The notes below the pieces were generated by a model, which was not told the DNA's origin, made no database searches, and worked only from the letters and a program-made list of their open reading frames with translations. From assembly GCA_014378485.1 (NCBI GenBank), contig JACMNO010000013.1:44721-108720 (forward strand): a stretch of DNA of 64,000 nt, in the 5' to 3' direction. The stretch is from Bacteroidia bacterium (GTDB lineage: Bacteria; Bacteroidota; Bacteroidia; B-17B0; Aurantibacillaceae). Both the position numbers and the translations under genes were made by a program. Positions 44,438 to 52,745 of the stretch are shown one piece after another; the first letter of the stretch is position 1, and every line of letters starts with the position of its first letter.

Positions 44438-44445
44438 CAAATATA
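44438..44445 (-). promoter_or_regulatory. -7 element of the efflux operon promoter
   Basis: TATATTTG on the minus strand, a full match to TAnnTTTG. It lies 14 bases before the fusion gene ATG, leaving a very short leader. Confidence 0.5.
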
Positions 44446-44461
44446 GTATATATATATACAG

Positions 44462-44478
44462 TAATAGTATTACTATTA
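44462..44478. promoter_or_regulatory. 17-base palindrome, likely operator of the TetR-type regulator
   Basis: TAATAGTA-T-TACTATTA is a perfect palindrome between two divergent -7 elements (44438 on minus, 44487 on plus). It covers the -33 region of the regulator gene. Position and symmetry fit a TetR-family operator controlling both directions. Confidence 0.65.
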
Positions 44479-44486
44479 TATTTAAT

Positions 44487-44494
44487 TACATTTG
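44487..44494 (+). promoter_or_regulatory. -7 element of the regulator promoter
   Basis: TACATTTG, a full match to TAnnTTTG, 20 bases before the ATG at 44515. The upstream ORF-track start (44416) would lie before the promoter. Confidence 0.55.
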
Positions 44495-44514
44495 CACCAA
44501 GAAATATAGTTTAC

Positions 44515-45192
44515 ATGGAATTGGAAGTAAGAATTAAAATGAATGATAAATTGTTTATTCGTGATCCTGAAGTTACAATTTTAGGACAAACAATTATAAA
44601 GCAAGGTCTCGTTTTAATAAACAAGCTTGGTTTTGAAATATTTACTTTTAAAAAATTAGCTTCCGAAATTAATACGACAGAAGCTAGCATTTATCGCTAC
44701 TTTGAGAATAAACATAGGTTGTTAGTGTACCTGATTACATGGTATTGGAGTTATCTTGAGTATAAAGTTCTTTTCAGCTTAAATAACATGAAAGACCCTG
44801 AAATTAAACTTAAAACAATAATAAAATTAATTGCCGAAGAACCCTTGAATAAAGGTTTAAATTCGGACTTTTTATCAGAATATGAAGCTTATAAATTAGT
44901 AATAAGTGAAGGATCAAAAGCTTATCTAACCCACAACGTAAGCAAAGATAATAAAAATAGGATTTTTAAACCTTACAAGGATTTGTGCGAACGTTTTTCT
45001 TCAATAATTAAAGAATATAATCCAAAGTATGAATTCCCACATTCTTTGGCAAGCTCACTTTTAGAGATTTCATATTCACAAAAATTCTTTAAGGAAAATC
45101 TCCCCTCTTTGACTGATTTTGCAAAAGAACAAGACAATAAGAAAATGATTGTATTTTTAGAATCTTTGCTTTTCAACTCTTTAAAACACTAA
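44515..45192 (+). CDS. TetR/AcrR-family transcriptional regulator
   Basis: Likely local repressor of the efflux operon, which is transcribed divergently. From the ATG at 44515 the product has 225 residues. The N-terminal helix-turn-helix is FTFKKLASEINTTEASIYRY followed by FENKHRLLVYLITWYWSYLEY, the TetR signature (about residues 40-75). The remaining helices form a ligand domain with no recognisable subfamily. The ORF track adds 33 residues from the promoter region (VIISANIVYIYTVIVLLLY), which I reject. Confidence 0.88.
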   Translation: MELEVRIKMNDKLFIRDPEVTILGQTIIKQGLVLINKLGFEIFTFKKLASEINTTEASIYRYFENKHRLLVYLITWYWSYLEYKVLFSLNNMKDPEIKLKTIIKLIAEEPLNKGLNSDFLSEYEAYKLVISEGSKAYLTHNVSKDNKNRIFKPYKDLCERFSSIIKEYNPKYEFPHSLASSLLEISYSQKFFKENLPSLTDFAKEQDNKKMIVFLESLLFNSLKH

Positions 45193-45804
45193 TAAATGTT
45201 TAGGGTTAAGGTCAGGTCTAAGAAGTATAGGTATAATTCCGTAACATAGAAAAAATCGTAACTTTAGATTTTTAAATAAACTGCAATAATTTGGTTTACA
45301 AAGAATTTTCAAAAAAATATATTGCCTAAAGATTCACTGGATTATTTTGAGATTACTAAAGTAACAATACTTCCAGAGAATAGTAAATTGGAAGATTGTT
45401 GTGTAATGAGAATACTGAGTGGAAAACCACATAAAACATGAGATGAGGGTATTGATTATAAAACGGATCAACCTATATTTCTCTCAGATGATGTTGTAAA
45501 TTTTTTTTGTGGGTTTAAATATATCCTTTTGCGCCCTTCGTGTGCTAAAAGTTAAAAGATATAATTCAATAAAAACAATCAAATCTGAGAAAAGGAATTC
45601 TCAAGGGGTTTGAAACTACTCATTATAGATCAATTCATTAATAAAGTTGGCCGATGTTCATCCAGATGTCAATTTTTTAAAATTATCTCTGCTATGTTGT
45701 CTTGTGGCTTAATAAGTTCGCTTCTTTCGCGCTAAAGTGATCAGGTAAAAATGCTGAAACATCACGTTAAGATTGGACTGCATGGTTGAACCATAAATTA
45801 AAAT
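45193..45804. other. AT-rich gene-free stretch between the regulator and gatB
   Basis: A 612-base region without an intact gene. A transposase-like relic is readable at 45292-45500 (separate entry). The rest (45500-45800) has stops in every frame I read and no hairpin or promoter I would defend. It marks the right border of the AT-rich island. Confidence 0.6.
45292..45500 (+). pseudogene. Relic of an ISAon1-like transposase N-terminus
   Basis: Reading on the plus strand gives NILPKDSLDYFEITKVTILP followed by ENSKLEDCCVMRILSGKPHKT, a TGA stop, then DEGIDYKTDQPIFLSDDVV in the same frame. The block LP-x-x-x-LDYFEITKV resembles the start of ISAon1-type transposases as I know them. There is no start codon and no catalytic region. 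The assignment rests on one short block and is tentative. Confidence 0.4.
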
Positions 45805-47256
45805 TTACTTTTCCAACGCTTCCTTCACTAATTGGTTCGCCATTTTAGGATCGGCTTTGCCTTTGCCAAGCTTCATCACTTCGCCAACAAATAAACCTAA
45901 CAAGTTCACTTTACCGTTTTTGTACTCCGTGATTTTTTCAGGATATTTTGCTAAGGCTTGATTGACCAATTCCTGTAAAGCACCTTTATCATTGCTTTGA
46001 ATAATATCTAAACGCTGCGCAATACTTAATGGAGATTCGGTAGGATTTATCATTAACTCCAGAAATAATTTTTGAGTAGCAGCTGCATTACTTATTTTAC
46101 CTTCATCAATTAATGAAATTAAATCGGCAATGGTTTTTGGTTTTACTTTAAATTTTTCAATCGCAATCGCATTTTCGTTTAAGTAGGATTTAATACTTCC
46201 CATCATCCAGTTAGCCGCTGCTTTGTAGTTTTTAGTAAACGAAACCAATTCATTAAAATATAAAGCCAAACCTTTTAAGTCGGTTAAATTAAGCGCATCG
46301 TATTCTGATAAGCCAAACTCTTTAGTAAATTTCTTCAAGAGATCATTTGGTAATTCAGGCATTTGAGACTTCGCCGAATTGATGTAGTCTTGCGTAATAA
46401 ATATGGGTTGTAAATCGGGCTCTGGAAAATAACGGTAGTCGTTGGCGTTTTCTTTACTACGTAAGGCAAAGGTAGAACCATCCGTGGCATTAAAGCTACG
46501 CGTCTCTCCGGCAATTTCTCCGCTTGCTTCTAATAAATCAATCTGACGTTTAATTTCAAAATCGATAGCACGCTGCACGTTACGGAAAGAGTTCATGTTT
46601 TTTACCTCTACTTTTTTTCCGTATTCTTTAGCGTCTTTCAGCATCACAGAAACGTTGGCATCACAACGTAGCGAACCTTCTTCCATGTTACCGTCACAAA
46701 TGTCTAAATAACGTACTAGTTTTTTTACCTCAGTTAAATAAACATAAGCTTCGTCGCTACAAGTAAAATCAGGCTCTGTCACAATTTCCAATAAAGGTGT
46801 TCCGGCACGGTTCAAATCTATTAAGGATTCAAACGGATCAATGTCGTGCATACTTTTACCGGCATCTTCTTCCATGTGAATACGCGTTAAATTAATGCGT
46901 TTCTCAGTTCCATCTTTTAATTTAATATCAACATGCCCACCGGTGCAAATAGGCGTTTTATCCTGTGTAATCTGGTAGCCTTTTGGTAAATCGGCATAAA
47001 AATAATTTTTACGGGCAAACTGGTTTTCTTCACGAATGTTACAATTCAGTGCAATGCCTAGTTTTACTGCAAATTCAATGGCGCGCTTGTTTACTTTTGG
47101 TAAAGTACCCGGGTGGCCCAATGTTATAACACTGACGTTGGTATTTGGCATAGCACCATATTCAGCCACATCGTTACTATACATTTTTGTTTTGGTAAGT
47201 AACTGAATGTGACATTCCAAACCTATGACTGCTTTATATTTATCGTAAACGGACAT
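45805..47256 (-). CDS. gatB: Asp-tRNA(Asn)/Glu-tRNA(Gln) amidotransferase subunit B
   Basis: Kinase/transamidation subunit of GatCAB that phosphorylates misacylated Glu or Asp on tRNA and uses ammonia from GatA. The 483-residue product shows IGLECHIQLLTKTKMYS (about residues 11-27), HPGTLPKVN, FYADLPKGYQITQ, EDAGKSMHD, the RAGTPLLEIVTEPDF signature (about 154) and DYRYFPEPDLQPI (about 270). A C-terminal helical YqeY-like domain follows (about 335-483). Full length. gatA is about 25 kb away. Confidence 0.97.
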   Translation of the reverse strand: MSVYDKYKAVIGLECHIQLLTKTKMYSNDVAEYGAMPNTNVSVITLGHPGTLPKVNKRAIEFAVKLGIALNCNIREENQFARKNYFYADLPKGYQITQDKTPICTGGHVDIKLKDGTEKRINLTRIHMEEDAGKSMHDIDPFESLIDLNRAGTPLLEIVTEPDFTCSDEAYVYLTEVKKLVRYLDICDGNMEEGSLRCDANVSVMLKDAKEYGKKVEVKNMNSFRNVQRAIDFEIKRQIDLLEASGEIAGETRSFNATDGSTFALRSKENANDYRYFPEPDLQPIFITQDYINSAKSQMPELPNDLLKKFTKEFGLSEYDALNLTDLKGLALYFNELVSFTKNYKAAANWMMGSIKSYLNENAIAIEKFKVKPKTIADLISLIDEGKISNAAATQKLFLELMINPTESPLSIAQRLDIIQSNDKGALQELVNQALAKYPEKITEYKNGKVNLLGLFVGEVMKLGKGKADPKMANQLVKEALEK

Positions 47257-47329
47257 TCTATTTTGAATTAAGATTTAAGAATTAAGAAGTATTACTCAGA
47301 AATTCAGAATTTAAAGATAGTAATTATTC

Positions 47330-47427
47330 GCGTTAGGGATTGCAGTGAAAATCCTTTTTTGATTACGCATCGGCGTGAGAAAAAAGATTGAAACGCAAAG
47401 CCCGACCCGTTTTTCACGGGTAACGCC
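47330..47427. repeat. 98-base structured intergenic repeat
   Basis: Bounded by GCGTTA and TAACGC. It contains GGGATTGCAGTGAAAATCC, a stem ATCCTTTTTT...AAAAAAGATT around GATTACGCATCGG, and AGCCCGACCCGTTTTTCACG followed by GGTAACGCC. I recognise this arrangement from Bacteroidota intergenic regions, where similar copies are frequent. Terminal and internal complementarity suggest a folded RNA or a small non-autonomous element. Confidence 0.65.
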
Positions 47428-47474
47428 CTAATATTAGATTAACTTAGTATATTTACCTTCCGATATTATTTTCC

Positions 47475-49478
47475 TTGATCCCTAAATTTACCATAGATAA
47501 AATTATTGATGCCGCCCGTGTTGAGGACGTGATCGGTGATTTTATTACCCTTAAAAAGCGTGGTGCCAATTTATTGGGATTATGTCCTTTTCACGGCGAA
47601 AAATCACCATCGTTTACGGTATCACCCGCCAAGGGAATTTATAAATGTTTTGGTTGCGGAAAGTCGGGAACAGCGGTAAATTTTATCATGGACCTGGAGA
47701 GTTTATCATACCCGGAAGCTTTAAGGTGGTTGGCCAACAAGTATGGCATTGAGGTGATTGAAAAAGAAATCAGTGTTGAAGAAAAAGCCCAGCAAAACGA
47801 AAAGGAGAGTTTATACATTGTGATGCAATATTCACAAAAGTATTACACGGATCTTTTAATGAATGATGATCTGGGCCGTTCGATAGGGTTAGGTTATTTT
47901 AAAGAAAGAGGATTTACGCAGGCAACAATCGATAAATTTCAATTAGGTTATAGTTCCGAGGAACGTCGTAAATTTTCTGAAACTGCTGTGAAGAATAGTT
48001 ATAAGCCAGAATACCTGGTTAAAACCGGCATGTCTATTCTATCCAATAATCATGTAGAAGGCAATCCTATAACCGTTAGTGATATATTTGATCGTTACAC
48101 GGGTCGAGTGATGTTCCCGATCCTTAATATTTCAGGAAAGGTTATTGGCTTTGGGGGCAGAATCCTGATTACGGATAAAAAACAGGCTAAGTATATTAAT
48201 TCGCCACAGACCGATATTTACGATAAAAGTAAAACGCTGTATGGTTTGTTTCAGGCTAAAAAGCAAATTATACAGGATGATAATTGTTACCTGGTAGAAG
48301 GTTACACTGATGTGATTTCCATGCATCAATCAAACATTGAAAATGTGGTGTCTTCTTCGGGCACATCTTTGACGGTTGAGCAAATCAAATTAATTCATCG
48401 CTTTACAAAGAATATTACGATTTTATATGATGGCGATGTGGCCGGTATTAAAGCTAGTTTCAGAGGAATTGATCTAATCCTGGAGGAAGGAATGAATGTT
48501 CGCGTGCTGTTGTTTCCTGATGGGGATGATCCGGATTCTTACAGTAAAAAAGTTACGAATGATGAGTTCAAAGAGTTTATAAAAACAAACAGTAAAGATT
48601 TTATTTCTTTTAAAACAAGTTTATTATACAAGGAAGTTGAGCATGACCCAATAAGGCGTGCTGAATTAATTAAGGATATTGTTGAGAGTATTTCAGTGAT
48701 CCCGGATGCGATCAATAGATCAGTGTATGTGAAAGAATGTTCAAGGATCATGGATATCAGTGAGCAGATTTTGCAAATTGAAATCAATAAACTAATTCGT
48801 AAAAAAACAGGCAAACAAGGCGCTGTTTCTTATGATGCAAAAGGCGACAAGTATAAAGGCGGGCATCCTGATGACGCATCACATCCTGTAGAAGAATTTG
48901 CAGAGGAAGAAAAACTAGTTGATCCGATTTTAGATTCGGAAGAAAAAGAATTACTTCGAATGATGATGCAGTACGGAAATGTATTGGTGGAAGTAGAAGC
49001 AGAGGATACAGATAACGCGCAACAGTCATTTCAACTAACGGTTTGTGAGTTTGTTATCTTTGAATTGTGGAGAGATAACCTTCAGTTTATTAATCCTGTT
49101 TACCAAATGGTATTGGACGAATTTCAGCATGAACTGGAGAGTGGCGTTATTCCAACAATGCAAACCTTCACGCACCATTCAAATCCGGCAGTTGCACAGG
49201 TAGCCATTAACATAGCTTCTTTTTCTGATATTGTAAGTTATAAGTGGGAAAAATTTGGTGTTTCAGTTCCGCAGGAAATACATCACATCAAAAAAGGAAT
49301 AGAGCACCAATTGTTCAGTTTAAAAGAAAAACGTTTGAACCAGATCATTAAAGAAGCTAAGGAGTTAGTAAAGACGGCTGATCCCTTTGAGCATAAACAT
49401 GTTTACGAGTTTGTAATTTTATTGGAAAACCAGAAAAAGCGTGTCAATAAAATTCTTGGCAGAACTATTATTAGATAA
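47475..49478 (+). CDS. dnaG: DNA primase DnaG
   Basis: Makes the RNA primers for lagging-strand DNA synthesis with the replicative helicase. The 667-residue product has the N-terminal CHC2 zinc finger (CPFHGEKSPSF...YKCFGCGKSG, about residues 37-65), the catalytic core with GFGGRIL, the TOPRIM domain (NCYLVEGYTDVISMHQ, LYDGDVAGIKAS, about 270-340), and a helical C-terminal helicase-binding part. The start is a TTG: family members begin MIP, and TTG ATC CCT reproduces this, with no better codon nearby. Confidence 0.96.
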   Translation: MIPKFTIDKIIDAARVEDVIGDFITLKKRGANLLGLCPFHGEKSPSFTVSPAKGIYKCFGCGKSGTAVNFIMDLESLSYPEALRWLANKYGIEVIEKEISVEEKAQQNEKESLYIVMQYSQKYYTDLLMNDDLGRSIGLGYFKERGFTQATIDKFQLGYSSEERRKFSETAVKNSYKPEYLVKTGMSILSNNHVEGNPITVSDIFDRYTGRVMFPILNISGKVIGFGGRILITDKKQAKYINSPQTDIYDKSKTLYGLFQAKKQIIQDDNCYLVEGYTDVISMHQSNIENVVSSSGTSLTVEQIKLIHRFTKNITILYDGDVAGIKASFRGIDLILEEGMNVRVLLFPDGDDPDSYSKKVTNDEFKEFIKTNSKDFISFKTSLLYKEVEHDPIRRAELIKDIVESISVIPDAINRSVYVKECSRIMDISEQILQIEINKLIRKKTGKQGAVSYDAKGDKYKGGHPDDASHPVEEFAEEEKLVDPILDSEEKELLRMMMQYGNVLVEVEAEDTDNAQQSFQLTVCEFVIFELWRDNLQFINPVYQMVLDEFQHELESGVIPTMQTFTHHSNPAVAQVAINIASFSDIVSYKWEKFGVSVPQEIHHIKKGIEHQLFSLKEKRLNQIIKEAKELVKTADPFEHKHVYEFVILLENQKKRVNKILGRTIIR

Positions 49479-49567
49479 ATGAGTAAGCGATTTGCATCCT
49501 GTGTGCTTATAGTTTATATTTATCACTCCTGAAATTAAAAAATTACATACTCGTTTTTATATGTTCC

Positions 49568-51490
49568 TTGGCAATTAAAAGTTACTGCCAAACAAGTATC
49601 GATTACTTGAATGCCTATAATAACCAAATCAGTGACCTTATTGATAATGGTAATTATGAACTGGCTCAGAAAAAAGCGGACAGTTTGTTTATTTTGTCCA
49701 CAGCAATCAATTACACGGAAGGTATTGCAGAGTCTTATAATTTGAAAGGAGTAATCAATCGTGATCAGTCCAACTTGAAGGATGCGTTGGATAATTATAT
49801 GAGCGCTTTAAAGTTATTTGATGGATTAAAAATGCCGGTAAAAGTAGCAGGAATCCAAAATAATATCGGTTTGATCTATGCAGAAATAAAAGAATACAGA
49901 ACCGCCCTCGCCTATTATTTTAAAGCAGAAAAAATCAACCTCTCAAAAAAAGAAAAATCAATATTAGCTATTAACTACAATAACATTGCAACCTGCTACC
50001 AAAAATTAAATCAGTTTTCGTCAGCTGAAACCTATTTAAAAAAATCATTGTTATTGCGCCAGGAAGTTTTTGATACCATAGGCATGGCAATGGCCTATCA
50101 TAATATCGGTATCAATCACCAGTTAACGGATGATAAAGATTCGGCAATGATTTTTTTCAATAAGTCATTAAGTTATTTAGCAAACATGAACGAGAATATT
50201 GGCCATGCTTATAATTATTTGGAAATGGGGAACACCTTGCTTCAATATGGAAAATTAAAAGAGGCCGAAGGTTATTTACTGAGTTCCCTTCGCATTGCGC
50301 AGAACAGTGAACTGGAAGGTGTAAAAGTGGAAGTGTATAAATACCTGAGTAATTTATATGAACAGAAACAGGATTTTAAAAAGGCCTTTCAGTACCAGAA
50401 TTTTTATTTATCATCGAAGGAGAATATTGAAAGTGATGAAAGTAAAAATGAAATATTAAAAAAAGAGCTGGAATATGATTTTAGTAAACGGCAGGAATTG
50501 CAGAAAAAAGATGCAGAGAATAAACAGGCAATTTCTGACGCGAAAATAGAAAGCCAAAAAAAACTGACCACAGGCGCTGCGATTGCACTGATTATTTTAT
50601 CAGGGTTGATCCTGATCGTTTTCAGAAGTTATAATCAAAAACGAAAAGCAAATACGATCATTTCAAAACAAAAAGAAATTGTTGAGCACAAGAATAAAGA
50701 GATCCTGGATTCGATCAATTATGCGAAGTACATTCAGAATGCTTTACTGCCTTCAGAAAAAGCGATCAGTGAGTTGCATATTGATTGTTTCATTTTATTT
50801 AAGCCAAAAGACATTGTCAGCGGCGATTTTTATTGGATCCATAACAATCCTGCTTCCAACGGAAATTTAAATGAAGTATATATTGCCGCAGTGGATTGCA
50901 CAGGTCATGGCGTTCCGGGTGCTTTAGTAAGTGTTGTGGGAAATAACGGGTTGAACCGGTGCGTAAAGGAATATGGAATACACGATACGGGCAACATACT
51001 TGATAAATTATCGGAGCTGGTTGAAGAAACGTTTGAAAAAAGCGAAAATGAACTGAAAGACGGAATGGATATTTCTTTACTGAAGATTATTGATATATCG
51101 GTTAGTGAAGCGAATCAATCAATTGTTAATGTTCAATGGAGTGGCGCCAATAATCCGTTATGGATTATTAGAAACGATTCAACTTTAATAGAAGAAATAA
51201 AAGCAGATAAACAACCAGTTGGAAAATTTGATAATCGAAAGCAATTTGCGTCTCATAACTTTGTTTTGGAAAAAGGAGATCGGTTATACTTATTTACGGA
51301 TGGTTATGCAGATCAATTCGGTGGACCAAAAGGAAAAAAATTCATGTACAGGCACCTGGAAGAGGTACTCCTTTCAACAAAAAATTTACCATTAAATGAG
51401 CAAAAATTAGCTCTTGAACTCTCTTTCTCCAATTGGATCGGATCATTGGAGCAGGCAGATGATGTTTGTATCGTAGGTATTCAACTTTAA
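49568..51490 (+). CDS. TPR protein with SpoIIE/PP2C-type serine phosphatase domain
   Basis: Membrane-anchored signalling protein. Exported TPR repeats (about residues 5-270, such as AGIQNNIGLIYAEIKEYRTA and AMAYHNIGINHQLTDDKDSA) are followed by one membrane helix (GAAIALIILSGLILIVF). A short coiled coil with INYAKYIQNALLPSE follows, then a SpoIIE-type phosphatase domain (FKPKDIVSGDFYWI, AVDCTGHGVPGALVS, YLFTDGYADQFGG), with the metal-binding aspartates in place. The ORF-track TTG at 49568 cuts into a signal peptide: in frame upstream one reads LKLKNYILVFICSLAIKSYC, but no ATG, GTG or TTG precedes it. CTG at 49529 is the best-placed codon. Its target is probably an anti-sigma-antagonist-like protein. 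Confidence 0.87.
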   Translation: MAIKSYCQTSIDYLNAYNNQISDLIDNGNYELAQKKADSLFILSTAINYTEGIAESYNLKGVINRDQSNLKDALDNYMSALKLFDGLKMPVKVAGIQNNIGLIYAEIKEYRTALAYYFKAEKINLSKKEKSILAINYNNIATCYQKLNQFSSAETYLKKSLLLRQEVFDTIGMAMAYHNIGINHQLTDDKDSAMIFFNKSLSYLANMNENIGHAYNYLEMGNTLLQYGKLKEAEGYLLSSLRIAQNSELEGVKVEVYKYLSNLYEQKQDFKKAFQYQNFYLSSKENIESDESKNEILKKELEYDFSKRQELQKKDAENKQAISDAKIESQKKLTTGAAIALIILSGLILIVFRSYNQKRKANTIISKQKEIVEHKNKEILDSINYAKYIQNALLPSEKAISELHIDCFILFKPKDIVSGDFYWIHNNPASNGNLNEVYIAAVDCTGHGVPGALVSVVGNNGLNRCVKEYGIHDTGNILDKLSELVEETFEKSENELKDGMDISLLKIIDISVSEANQSIVNVQWSGANNPLWIIRNDSTLIEEIKADKQPVGKFDNRKQFASHNFVLEKGDRLYLFTDGYADQFGGPKGKKFMYRHLEEVLLSTKNLPLNEQKLALELSFSNWIGSLEQADDVCIVGIQL

Positions 51491-51500
51491 CCCAACCTAC

Positions 51501-52178
51501 TTGCAAATTTCTTTGGTATTTGCAGATTCAGGTAAATATTCAATCATATTAGTGGTTCAAAACTCGACTACAGGTTGTATGAATACAATGATAAAACCAA
51601 ATTATATAGAAGTTTATCCGCAGCCCATCGCATCCTTCTGCGCAAACCCGCCTTCAGCAAGTATTATTGATCCAAACATTGATTTCGTGAACACTTCGCA
51701 AGGCGCTACAAGTTATATGTGGGATTTTGGAGACCCTGTTGCCACAAACGGATCAAATAATTCAACGGCTGTTAATCCTAGTCATGCGTATAGTTATACA
51801 GGTGAATATGCGGTTAATTTAATAGCGGTTTCACCAAAAGGTTGTAGGGATATTTCCAGAATTTTGGTAGAAATAACTCCCGAGTTTGCCTTGTATATTC
51901 CTAATGCCTTTACCCCGGATGAAAATGGAAGGAATGACATCTTCCAGCCTTTAGGCATTGGTATAGACGAAGAGAATTACCGTATGTATATTTTTGACCG
52001 TTGGGGTGAGAGCATTTTCACAAGTAATAACTTCAGAAAAGGATGGGACGGTCCTTTGAAAGGTGTTTCAAAGAAAGCTCCGCAAGGTGTTTATATTTAT
52101 AAATTGCAAGTTACAGACACACAAGGTGGCAAACATCCTTATGTGGGGCATGTAACGGTGATTAGAAAAAACGAATAA
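51501..52178 (+). pseudogene. Orphan PKD/CHU_C sorting-domain fragment
   Basis: A 225-residue ORF with no signal peptide that begins inside a PKD-like domain (DSGKYSIILVVQNSTTGC). It continues into a second PKD-like unit (FVNTSQGATSYMWDFGDPVA) and a complete gliding-motility CHU_C type B sorting domain (YIPNAFTPDENGRNDIF, IFDRWGESIFTSNNFRKGWD, GKHPYVGHVTVIRKNE). By eye it is around 80 percent identical over about 185 residues to the end of the giant adhesin at 62455-63005. It starts 11 bases after the phosphatase stop. It looks like the 3' remnant of a second adhesin whose 5' part was lost. It could serve as a donor for gene conversion; expression as a protein is doubtful. Confidence 0.75.
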
Positions 52179-52198
52179 AAACTCTTATTAACAAAATA

Positions 52199-52232
52199 AA
52201 AACCCTCCTAAATTATTTTGGGAGGGTTTTTT
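52199..52232 (+). terminator. Terminator after the orphan sorting-domain fragment
   Basis: AAACCCTCC-12 nt-GGAGGGTTT followed by TTTTGTTT. Stem of 9 bases, clear T-run. Confidence 0.85.
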
Positions 52233-52327
52233 GTTTAAATGAGTGAATGTTGACTTTCGATTATTCAATAAATGTTAAAAATGTTTTAAATTCACTTACA
52301 TTTAACAACTATAATTATCTATTTTTT

Positions 52328-52738
52328 ATGAAAACTACCATTCGGACCATCATCACTATTCTTTTTCTATGTTTTGTAAGCATAAACGATGCAACAGCTC
52401 AACAAATAAGCCCTAAAATACAGGAGATTTACGGCGGTAAGATGCAGGAGTTTGCACAAAACGATCCTGAACACCTTGTAAGATTAAAAGACTTGATTGA
52501 TAATAGAATAAAAATTATTGAATCTGCTGCTTTTGCAGAAGAAAAATATGTAAAGCTTTCAACAATAGAATTATTGAACAAGTATAATCCTGATTTAAAA
52601 AGGGATCTGACTTACGATCCTATAACTTTCAATCCATTAAAGTATAATCTTAATTTTTTTTCTACAAAACCGGAGGTTTATCGTATTGATAATACTGACT
52701 ATCTTATTGTTATTACTCCACAATCATTGAATAAATAA
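52328..52738 (+). CDS. Small secreted protein encoded upstream of the giant adhesin
   Basis: The ORF track starts at 52247, but the ATG at 52328 gives MKTTIRTIITILFLCFVSIN followed by DATAQ, a clean signal peptide, and a 136-residue protein. The mature part (ISPKIQEIYGGKMQEFAQND, LKDLIDNRIKIIES) is helical, then has a short strand region (YRIDNTDYLIVITPQSL). No domain was recognised. The stop is 7 bases before the adhesin start, so the two are one transcript and this may be a dedicated partner or chaperone. Confidence 0.75.
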   Translation: MKTTIRTIITILFLCFVSINDATAQQISPKIQEIYGGKMQEFAQNDPEHLVRLKDLIDNRIKIIESAAFAEEKYVKLSTIELLNKYNPDLKRDLTYDPITFNPLKYNLNFFSTKPEVYRIDNTDYLIVITPQSLNK

Positions 52739-52745
52739 ATCCACT

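Noticed and set aside
44416-44514. 33 extra N-terminal residues of the TetR-type regulator in the ORF track
   Set aside because: They are encoded by the palindrome and promoter region and overlap the divergent gene; the helix-turn-helix aligns from the ATG at 44515.
47330-47427. Structured spacer as a tRNA or riboswitch
   Set aside because: No cloverleaf or acceptor stem can be drawn, and dnaG and gatB are not typical riboswitch targets; the features fit a dispersed repeat better.
52247-52327. Upstream ATG of the small secreted protein
   Set aside because: Using it would bury a clean signal peptide 27 residues inside the protein.
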